Shown piece after piece: positions 1 through 5,345 of a stretch of DNA of 7,426 nt. The position numbers and the translations under genes are program-made. Source of the stretch: Xanthobacteraceae bacterium (GTDB taxonomy: Bacteria; Pseudomonadota; Alphaproteobacteria; Rhizobiales; Xanthobacteraceae); the NCBI GenBank assembly GCA_030043335.1, contig JASHXX010000277.1, positions 1 through 7,426 of the forward strand, read 5' to 3'. Within the stretch, counting starts at the first letter, position 1, and the number at the start of each line of letters is the position of its first letter. The notes under the pieces are model-generated. The model saw only the letters and a list, made by a program, of their open reading frames with translations, made no database searches and was not told the origin of the DNA.

Positions 1-164
1 GCGTCCGCGATCTTGCCGCCTTTCTCGAGCCGGAGATCCTCAATCGCGCCACGCTCGAGGATCAGCTTGCCTTCGCGACCATGGTCGCGCCCAAGCTTAC
101 CATTCAGGGCGGCACCACCGAGATCCTGCGCGGCATCATCGCCCGCGGCCTGGGCCTGCGCTGA
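1..164 (+). CDS. Acyl-CoA dehydrogenase, C-terminal end only (5' part outside window)
   Basis: Only the last 53 or so codons are present, read in the frame beginning at base 3 and ending in TGA at 162-164. The visible tail contains the segment IQGGTTEILRGIIARGLGL, the hallmark C-terminal end of flavin-dependent acyl-CoA dehydrogenases, where the GGTTEI stretch helps hold FAD across the subunit interface. The family oxidises an acyl-CoA to the 2,3-enoyl-CoA and passes electrons to ETF. The catalytic base and the substrate pocket lie upstream of the window, so chain length or substrate class cannot be assigned. The next gene begins 12 bp after the stop and its Shine-Dalgarno overlaps that stop, so this is the upstream member of the same operon. 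Confidence 0.93.
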   Translation, partial: VRDLAAFLEPEILNRATLEDQLAFATMVAPKLTIQGGTTEILRGIIARGLGLR

Positions 165-167
165 GGA
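163..167 (+). promoter_or_regulatory. Shine-Dalgarno that supports the GTG start at 177
   Basis: GAGGA overlaps the TGA stop of the acyl-CoA dehydrogenase gene and sits 9 bases before the GTG at 177. This supports GTG as the true start of the synthetase and suggests translational coupling with the upstream gene. Confidence 0.7.
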
Positions 168-176
168 CGAATACAC

Positions 177-2351
177 GTGCCGGATATCGGAAAATTGCTG
201 TGGCCGAAATCGGTGGCGGTCGTGGGCGCCTCTTCCGACACCCACATTTTGCGCGGGCGCGTGTTCGAGATCATCCGCGGCCATCCGTTCGCCGGCGAGA
301 TCTATCCGGTGAGCCGCAGCGCGGCGGAAGTGCAGGGCGTGAAAGCCTATCCATCGGTCGACGCGCTGCCGCGGCCGGTCGACCTCGCGGTGCTGATCGT
401 TCCCGCCGAGTTTGTGCCGGCGGAGCTCGAGCGCTGCGGCCGCGCCGGCATCAAGGCGGCGGTCATTCTCAGTTCCGGCTTTGCCGAAGCGGGAGAGGCT
501 GGAGCGCGCATGCAGCGCGAGATCGCGGCCACCGCGCGCCGCTACGACATGGCGGTCGAGGGGCCGAACACCGAAGGTTTCGCCAATATCGCCGCATCGC
601 TGTGCGCGAATTTCAGCCCGGCGATGGACAAGAGCGCCGGTCCGCTGATGCCGAAGCGGCCGCTCGGCCGCGGCCGGGTCTCGATCATCTCGCAGAGCGG
701 CGGCCTTGGCTTTGCCTTCTTCGATCGCGCGCGCCCGCGCCAGCTCCCATTCCGCTACATCGTCACCACCGGCAACGAAGCCGTGCTCGAGATTTCCGAC
801 CTCATCGACTATATGCTCGATGAGGGCGGGACCGATGTTTTTCTGCTGTTGATCGAGGCGATAAAAACGCCGGAGAAATTCAGGCGCGTCGCGGAAAAGG
901 CGCTCAAGGCCGGCAAGCCGCTGATCGTTCGCAAGATCGGCCAGACCGAGCCCGGCCGCCGCGCGGTTGCTTCGCATACCGCCGTCCTTGCCGGATCGCA
1001 GGCGGCCTATCGCGCCATCTTCGAGCACTACGGACTGATCGAGGGCCGCGATTTCGACGAGATGCTCGACGTCGCATCCGGCTTTCTCGCCTGCGGCGAC
1101 CGCATGCCGCTTGGCAGCCGCGTCGGCATCTGCACCTCCTCCGGCGGCGCCGGCGTGTGGATGGCGGACGCGTGCGCCGCCGCCGGGCTCGAGGTGCCGG
1201 TGCTTGACGACGAGACGCGCGCGACGATCGACGTGCATCTGCCCGCCTACGCCACCTCGCAGAATCCGGTCGATTCGACCGCCCAGGGCGTGCAGAAACT
1301 CGGCTACGCCCAGTTCGCGCGCCTCGTGGCGCGCTCGCCGAGGATTGACAGCGTCGTCGTCGTGATCACGGCACGACGCTCGGCCTTTCTCGAGGCCGAC
1401 CTGCCGAAGCTGAAGGAGCTCGCCCGAGAATCGTCGAAACCGGTGTTCATGTGGACCTACACGCTGCCGGCCGAGCGCACTATCGAGATCCTCAATGAAG
1501 CCGGCTATCCGCTGTTTACCGACGCGCAAGGCTGCGCCCGCACGCTGCGCGCGATGGCCGAGTACCGGGTGCTGCGCGAAAGTTTGCTGCGGCCACTCGA
1601 AACGGCGCCGCGCCCGGCAGGCCGCGCGAAGGTTGCCGCGATGCTGGCGCAATCAGGCCCGGTGCTGTGTGAATACCGGGCGCGGCCGCTGCTGGCGGCT
1701 TACGGTATCGGCGCTCACGACGCGGGAACGCTCGCGCGCTCGGCGGAGGAAGCGCTGGCGGCAGCGCAGGCAATCGGCCGGCCGGTGGCACTCAAGGTTC
1801 AATCCGACGACATTGCGCATAAGACCGAAGCCGACGCCGTCGCGCTGGATGTCAGCGGGACAGCAGTGCGCGCGGCCTTTGATCGTGTGCTCGCCGCCGC
1901 CAAGCGCCATGCGCCGGCAGCGCGCATCGACGGCGTCCTGGTGCAGCCGATGGCCACGCCCGGCCATGAGATCATCCTCGGCGTCAACCGCGATCCGACC
2001 TGGGGGCTGATGCTGGTGGTCGGTCTCGGCGGCGTCCTGGTCGAAGCGCTCGGCGACGTTGTGCTCGCGCCGGTGGCGCTCGACCACGGCACCGCGCGCG
2101 CGATGATCGGCCGCCTCAAGGGCGCCCGGCTGCTCGGCGGCTATCGCGGCTCGGCGCCGGCGGACACCGAGGCGCTCGCCGACCTCATGGTCGCGCTGTC
2201 GCAGTTTGCCGCCGACAACGCCGACGACATCGCCGAGATCGATCTCAATCCGGTGATCGTGCACGCGAAGGGCGAAGGCGTTTCCGTAGTCGACGCCCTG
2301 ATCGTCCGGCGTGAGAGCGAGCCGGCCGAGCGCCGCGGCGCCGCCGAGTAA
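177..2351 (+). CDS. NDP(ADP)-forming acyl-CoA synthetase, fused alpha-beta (acetate-CoA ligase family)
   Basis: This 724-residue protein should catalyse acid + CoA + ATP to acyl-CoA + ADP + Pi through phosphohistidine intermediates. Residues 1-150 are a Rossmann-type CoA-binding domain (VAVVGASS at 13-20, EGPNTEGFAN at 128-137). Residues about 165-460 form the succinyl-CoA-ligase-like region (SQSGGLG at 172-178) and carry the first phosphohistidine candidate, His267, in ASHT. Residues about 480-710 are the ATP-grasp part, with the second candidate His548 in HKTEAD, then GVNRDPTWG at 602-610, GLGGVLVEALGD at 616-627 and EIDLNPVIV near 687-695. All elements expected of a single-chain enzyme are intact and the length is normal. 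Family precedents with non-acetate substrates include feruloyl-CoA synthetase FerA and pimeloyl-CoA synthetase PauA, so 'acetate' in automatic names should not be trusted. The crotonase gene follows after 23 bp, supporting a catabolic acid-activation role. The GPNT motif has Thr where Cys or Ser is usual. The substrate is unknown. Confidence 0.93.
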   Translation: MPDIGKLLWPKSVAVVGASSDTHILRGRVFEIIRGHPFAGEIYPVSRSAAEVQGVKAYPSVDALPRPVDLAVLIVPAEFVPAELERCGRAGIKAAVILSSGFAEAGEAGARMQREIAATARRYDMAVEGPNTEGFANIAASLCANFSPAMDKSAGPLMPKRPLGRGRVSIISQSGGLGFAFFDRARPRQLPFRYIVTTGNEAVLEISDLIDYMLDEGGTDVFLLLIEAIKTPEKFRRVAEKALKAGKPLIVRKIGQTEPGRRAVASHTAVLAGSQAAYRAIFEHYGLIEGRDFDEMLDVASGFLACGDRMPLGSRVGICTSSGGAGVWMADACAAAGLEVPVLDDETRATIDVHLPAYATSQNPVDSTAQGVQKLGYAQFARLVARSPRIDSVVVVITARRSAFLEADLPKLKELARESSKPVFMWTYTLPAERTIEILNEAGYPLFTDAQGCARTLRAMAEYRVLRESLLRPLETAPRPAGRAKVAAMLAQSGPVLCEYRARPLLAAYGIGAHDAGTLARSAEEALAAAQAIGRPVALKVQSDDIAHKTEADAVALDVSGTAVRAAFDRVLAAAKRHAPAARIDGVLVQPMATPGHEIILGVNRDPTWGLMLVVGLGGVLVEALGDVVLAPVALDHGTARAMIGRLKGARLLGGYRGSAPADTEALADLMVALSQFAADNADDIAEIDLNPVIVHAKGEGVSVVDALIVRRESEPAERRGAAE

Positions 2352-2374
2352 CCACAGGCGAAGGAACAGCCGCC

Positions 2375-3163
2375 ATGGGCCAGTTCAAGGATATCGGCGT
2401 AGAGAAAAACGGCCAGGTGGCGCTGGTCGAGATCAGGCGGCCGCCGAATAATTTCTTCGACATCGCGCTGATCAGGGAGATCGCCGAGGCGTTCGAGGCG
2501 CTCGACGCCGACGGCGAATGCCGCGCGCTGGTGTTGGCGGCGCAGGGCAAGGCGTTTTGCGCCGGCGCCAATTTCGGCGACAGCGATAGCGACGGCGGCG
2601 CGCTGTTGAGCGGCCCGCGGCCGGGCGCCGCGCACCTTTACATCGAGGGCAATCGCCTGTTCCGCACCAAAAAGCCGATCGTCGCTGCCGTGCACGGCGC
2701 CGCGGTCGGCGGCGGACTGGGGCTGGCGATGGTCGCCGATTTCCGCGTCACCTGCGCCGAGGCGCGCTTCTGCGCCAATTTCACCCGTCTCGGCTTTCAT
2801 CCGGGCTTCGGCCTGACCGTCACGTTGCCGGCGGTGATCGGCCCGACCAAGGCGGCGCTGATGTTTTATACCAGCCGTCGTGTCCGCGGCGACGAGGCGC
2901 ACGCCATCGGACTCGCCGATGTGCTGGCGCCGCAAACCGAAGTGCGCGCCGCCGCGCTCGCCCTTGCCGCGGAGATCGCCGAGAACTCCCCGCTCGGCCT
3001 GATGGCGACGCGCGCCACCATGCGCGGCGATCTCGCCGACCGCGTGCGCGCGGCGACCGAACACGAGCTTGCCGAGCAAACCCGCCTGCGCCGGACCGAC
3101 GATTTCAAGGAAGGTGTGAAGGCGATGGCGGAGCGGCGCGTGCCGGTATTTACCAGCCGGTAG
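2375..3163 (+). CDS. Enoyl-CoA hydratase/isomerase (crotonase) family protein lacking the usual catalytic Glu
   Basis: This is a 262-residue crotonase-fold protein of standard length. The CoA and oxyanion-hole signatures are clear: GKAFCAGANF at 58-67 and VHGAAVGGGLGLAMVADF at 106-123. The C-terminal DDFKEGVKAMAERRVPVF (242-259) is also typical. The start ATG has AAGGA at 2361-2365, nine bases upstream. By alignment to the family pattern from memory, the two hydratase glutamates (rat Glu144 and Glu164) correspond to Gly116 and Phe136, and the Glu used by peroxisomal-type enoyl-CoA isomerases corresponds to Gly144. The fold should still bind an acyl-CoA and stabilise a thioester enolate. Plain hydration or double-bond isomerisation by the known mechanism is doubtful; hydrolysis, decarboxylation, C-C cleavage or another base (for example His142) are alternatives. 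It follows the synthetase in the operon, and its 3' end overlaps the convergent hydrolase gene by 14 bp. Confidence 0.9.
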   Translation: MGQFKDIGVEKNGQVALVEIRRPPNNFFDIALIREIAEAFEALDADGECRALVLAAQGKAFCAGANFGDSDSDGGALLSGPRPGAAHLYIEGNRLFRTKKPIVAAVHGAAVGGGLGLAMVADFRVTCAEARFCANFTRLGFHPGFGLTVTLPAVIGPTKAALMFYTSRRVRGDEAHAIGLADVLAPQTEVRAAALALAAEIAENSPLGLMATRATMRGDLADRVRAATEHELAEQTRLRRTDDFKEGVKAMAERRVPVFTSR

Positions 3164-3872
3164 CCCCGCCCGCCTGATTCCGTTCCGGCGTGCTGGCCAC
3201 GCCGTCGATCCAGGCGGCGAGCGCATCGAGCATCTCGCTGCGAACCTCGGCGTCGGTTCGGCCGCACTTGGCCGGCAGGTGAAACGAATGATCGGCCTCG
3301 GCAAAGAGCCGCAACGTCGCGCGGGAACCCAGCGCCTGGCAAATCGGCTCGATCTGCCCGAGCGTCGCCAGCGCATCGCGCGTGCCTTGTAGGAACAGCA
3401 TCGGGATCTCTACGTCGAACAGATGTTTGGCGCGCTCCTGCGACGGCCGGCCGGCCGGGTGCAGTGGAAAGCCGAGGAAAGCGAGCCCGCGGACGCCTTG
3501 CAGCGGCGCCCTAGCCTGCGCCTGCGAGGTCATCCGGCCGCCAAATGATTTGCCGCCGGCGATGAGCGGCAGTCCCGGCAGCAGCCGCAACGCCGCAGCC
3601 ACAGCGGCCCGCACGGTCGCCTGCGCGACATGCGGCGGGTCGGGCCGCTTGCCGCGATTTTCCATGTAGGGAAACTGATAGCGCAGCGTGGCGACGCCGC
3701 GCTCCGCGAGTTCCGCCGCTACGGCAGCCATGAACGGATGCCGCATTCCAGCTCCCGCGCCATGCGCCAGCACGTAACCGGCGCGCGCGCCGCGCGGCGT
3801 CTGCAGCAAGCCGGAAACGCCGATGCCGTCATCGCCCGCAATCGTCACAGATTCGGCCGCGACAGACGCCAC
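3150..3872 (-). CDS. KANL3/Tex30-type alpha/beta hydrolase (dienelactone-hydrolase-like)
   Basis: This is a 240-residue, probably cytosolic serine hydrolase with no signal peptide. The expected catalytic triad is visible: Ser109 in the nucleophile elbow GGKSFGG (106-112), Asp166 in LQGTRDAL and His195 in ADHSF. The HGAGAG motif at 37-42 fits the oxyanion region. This arrangement and length match the small alpha/beta hydrolases grouped with the eukaryotic KANL3 and Tex30 proteins; the bacterial members have no established substrate. The start is a GTG at 3870-3872 (plus-strand CAC), backed by a GGGAG Shine-Dalgarno six bases upstream. The gene converges on the crotonase gene, and its last few codons, ending in TAA, lie across the crotonase stop. 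A link to acyl-CoA metabolism, such as ester or thioester hydrolysis, is possible only by proximity. Confidence 0.87.
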   Translation of the reverse strand: MASVAAESVTIAGDDGIGVSGLLQTPRGARAGYVLAHGAGAGMRHPFMAAVAAELAERGVATLRYQFPYMENRGKRPDPPHVAQATVRAAVAAALRLLPGLPLIAGGKSFGGRMTSQAQARAPLQGVRGLAFLGFPLHPAGRPSQERAKHLFDVEIPMLFLQGTRDALATLGQIEPICQALGSRATLRLFAEADHSFHLPAKCGRTDAEVRSEMLDALAAWIDGVASTPERNQAGGATGW

Positions 3873-3878
3873 CGAACG

Positions 3879-3883
3879 CTCCC
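3879..3883 (-). promoter_or_regulatory. Shine-Dalgarno supporting the GTG start of the hydrolase
   Basis: The plus strand reads CTCCC, so the minus strand reads GGGAG, six bases before the GTG at 3872. No in-frame ATG near this position competes, so it favours the GTG start. Confidence 0.5.
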
Positions 3884-3984
3884 ATGCAAGCCCGCGATGA
3901 CTCTATCGCCGGGATTATCTTTTCCCAAGAGAGCCGCTACATTTCCAGATAGCGGGCCACCCGCGGCGCGCCGAAACGAGCCCG

Positions 3985-3990
3985 AAGGAG
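3985..3990 (+). promoter_or_regulatory. Strong Shine-Dalgarno of the DUF2277 gene
   Basis: AAGGAG lies six bases before the ATG at 3997. It fixes the start so that the protein begins Met-Cys-Arg-Asn-Ile, the N-terminus characteristic of the family. Confidence 0.75.
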
Positions 3991-3996
3991 ACGTCG

Positions 3997-4263
3997 ATGT
4001 GCCGGAACATCCGCACGCTTTTTAATTTCGAGCCGCCGGCAACCGAGGACGAAATTCGTGCATCGGCGTTGCAGTTCGTGCGCAAGCTCAGCGGATATAC
4101 GCACCCGTCGCGCGCCAACGAGGCGGCGTTCAATCGCGCGGTCGACGAGGTCGCCGGCGCCGCCCGTCGCCTACTCAGATCGCTCGAGACGGCAAGCCCG
4201 GCGCGCAACCGCGAAGTCGAAGCAATGAAAGCGCGGGCGCGGGCGAAACAGCGGTTCGCTTAA
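3997..4263 (+). CDS. DUF2277 family protein
   Basis: This 88-residue protein begins MCRNIRTLFNFEPPAT, the signature N-terminus of the DUF2277 family, followed by an EIRASALQFVRKLSGY segment and PSRAN (residues 37-41). The rest (about 42-88) looks helical and ends in a very basic tail rich in Arg and Lys. No signal peptide or membrane segment is present. The family has no assigned function. The second residue is Cys, small enough for methionine aminopeptidase to expose it, so an N-terminal Cys thiol or metal ligand is conceivable; this is inference only. The gene is followed after 13 bp by a methyltransferase gene whose Shine-Dalgarno overlaps this gene's TAA, so the two are probably co-transcribed and translationally coupled. 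Confidence 0.9.
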   Translation: MCRNIRTLFNFEPPATEDEIRASALQFVRKLSGYTHPSRANEAAFNRAVDEVAGAARRLLRSLETASPARNREVEAMKARARAKQRFA

Positions 4264-4266
4264 GGA
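4262..4266 (+). promoter_or_regulatory. Shine-Dalgarno overlapping the DUF2277 stop codon
   Basis: AAGGA shares bases with the TAA stop at 4261-4263 and lies ten bases before the ATG at 4277. It supports that start and suggests translational coupling of the methyltransferase to DUF2277. Confidence 0.6.
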
Positions 4267-4276
4267 CGTCGACTCG

Positions 4277-5332
4277 ATGGACCGGGATAGGGTCAAAGCT
4301 TTTGCCGACAAGGTGTTTGCCGACATGGCGGGCACGATGACCGCCGGCATGGGCTATATCGGGGTCAAGACCGGACTGTTCCGTGCCATGGCTGGCAAGG
4401 GATCCATGCGGCTTGACGACGTGGTGCGGGAATCGGGACTAACGGCGCGTTACGTCGAGGAGTGGCTCAAAGGTATGACCTGCGCCAAATATCTCGACTA
4501 CGACGCCGCCAGCGAGACCTACCGTCTGCCCGACGAGCACGCCTTTCTGCTCGCGTCCGACGATACCGACCATTTCATGGGCGGCTTGTTCGTCATGGCT
4601 CCAGTGCTGCTGCGGGTCGCGCCCGACATCGCCGCAGCGTTTGTCGGCGGCGGCGGCGTTCCGTTCGAGAAATTCGGCGCCGATGGCGTGATCGGCCTCG
4701 ACCTGATGAACCGCGGCCAATACGAGCAGCGCCTCGCCGGTTATTGGCTGCAGGCGTTGCCCGACACGCGCGCCCGCCTCGAAGCCGGCGGCCGCGCGCT
4801 CGACGTCGGCTGCGGCGCCGGCCGGGTATGCCTCGCGCTGGCCAAGAATTTTCCGGCGGCGACCATCGTCGGCCTCGATCCCGACCGCGAGTCGATCCGG
4901 CAGGCCGAAGCCGCTGCCGCAGAAGCAGGAGTTTCCGGCCGCGTCTCCTTCGTCGCCGCCACCACCGGGAGCCTCGACGCCGCCGACGGTTTCGACCTCA
5001 TCACCGCGTGCGACTGCATCCACGACTTCGCCGCGCCGGAACGCACGCTCGAGGAAATCCACGGCCTGCTCAAGCCGCACGGAACGCTGTTCATCATCGA
5101 GCCCAAGGCGGCCGACCGGCTTGAAGACAACTTCAATCCGATCGGCACCATGTTCTACGGGTTCAGCATCTTTCACTGCATGACGCAGTCTCTGGCGCGA
5201 GGTGGGCCGGGCCTCGGCACCTGCCTCGGCCCGGCGCGCACCGAAGCGCTCGTTCGCTCGGCCGGCTTTCAGAACTTCGAGCGGCTCGACATCAAGAGCC
5301 CGACAAACCTGTTCTACGCGGCACGGCCGTAA
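4277..5332 (+). CDS. Class I SAM-dependent methyltransferase with N-terminal winged helix (Rv2258c-like)
   Basis: This is a 351-residue cytosolic protein. Residues about 1-90 form a helical and winged-helix-like region, with LDDVVRESGLTARYVEEWLKGM (about 46-67) as the helix-turn-helix-like part. Such domains in this family usually serve dimerisation and substrate binding rather than DNA recognition. Residues about 165-290 are a Rossmann methyltransferase core: motif I is ALDVGCGAGR at 174-183, the acidic residue that holds the SAM ribose is Asp201 in GLDPD, and FDLITACDCIHDF at 239-251 is the motif IV region. LLKPHGTLFIIEP (264-276) follows. The C-terminal part around FYGFSIFHCMTQSL is typical of the Rv2258c-like group. 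The methyl acceptor is unknown; a small molecule is more likely than rRNA or DNA given the architecture. A run of four GGC codons at 4648-4659 encodes Gly124-127. It forms an apparent operon with DUF2277. Confidence 0.88.
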   Translation: MDRDRVKAFADKVFADMAGTMTAGMGYIGVKTGLFRAMAGKGSMRLDDVVRESGLTARYVEEWLKGMTCAKYLDYDAASETYRLPDEHAFLLASDDTDHFMGGLFVMAPVLLRVAPDIAAAFVGGGGVPFEKFGADGVIGLDLMNRGQYEQRLAGYWLQALPDTRARLEAGGRALDVGCGAGRVCLALAKNFPAATIVGLDPDRESIRQAEAAAAEAGVSGRVSFVAATTGSLDAADGFDLITACDCIHDFAAPERTLEEIHGLLKPHGTLFIIEPKAADRLEDNFNPIGTMFYGFSIFHCMTQSLARGGPGLGTCLGPARTEALVRSAGFQNFERLDIKSPTNLFYAARP

Positions 5333-5345
5333 GCGGCGACCCGTT

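Larger units (their letters stand above)
3873..3996. promoter_or_regulatory. Divergent intergenic region with an inverted repeat
   Basis: These 124 bases separate the start codons of two divergent genes (hydrolase leftward, DUF2277 rightward), so promoters for both probably lie here or just inside the genes. CCGCTA at 3934-3939 and TAGCGG at 3950-3955 form a perfect 6-bp dyad around a 10-base spacer, placed centrally like an operator. A minus-strand GATAAT (plus-strand ATTATC, 3914-3919) resembles a -10 box for the hydrolase gene, but no convincing -35 is seen. For the rightward gene, TACATT at 3938-3943 is a weak -10 candidate that overlaps the dyad. No promoter can be called with confidence by eye. 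Confidence 0.4.

Noticed and set aside
13..312. A 99-codon plus-strand frame at the window's left end
   Set aside because: It overlaps the acyl-CoA dehydrogenase tail and the synthetase start in another frame, and is Ser/Arg/Pro-rich without a recognisable domain.
1653..2264. A 203-codon minus-strand frame inside the synthetase gene
   Set aside because: It is antisense to the conserved ATP-grasp region and has a His/Arg/Asp-rich composition without any domain.
2141..3376. A 411-codon open frame on the minus strand, covering the end of the synthetase, the crotonase and part of the hydrolase
   Set aside because: It lies antisense to clear family members, has low-complexity Arg/Ala/Gly-rich composition with no recognisable domain, and is the kind of long shadow frame that GC-rich codon usage produces.
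4645..4662. GGC triplet run, possible microsatellite
   Set aside because: It is only four repeats and encodes a glycine stretch in frame; too short to suggest phase variation.
5333..5345. Possible bidirectional terminator between the convergent methyltransferase and cyclase genes
   Set aside because: The 13-base gap has no stem-loop or T-run.
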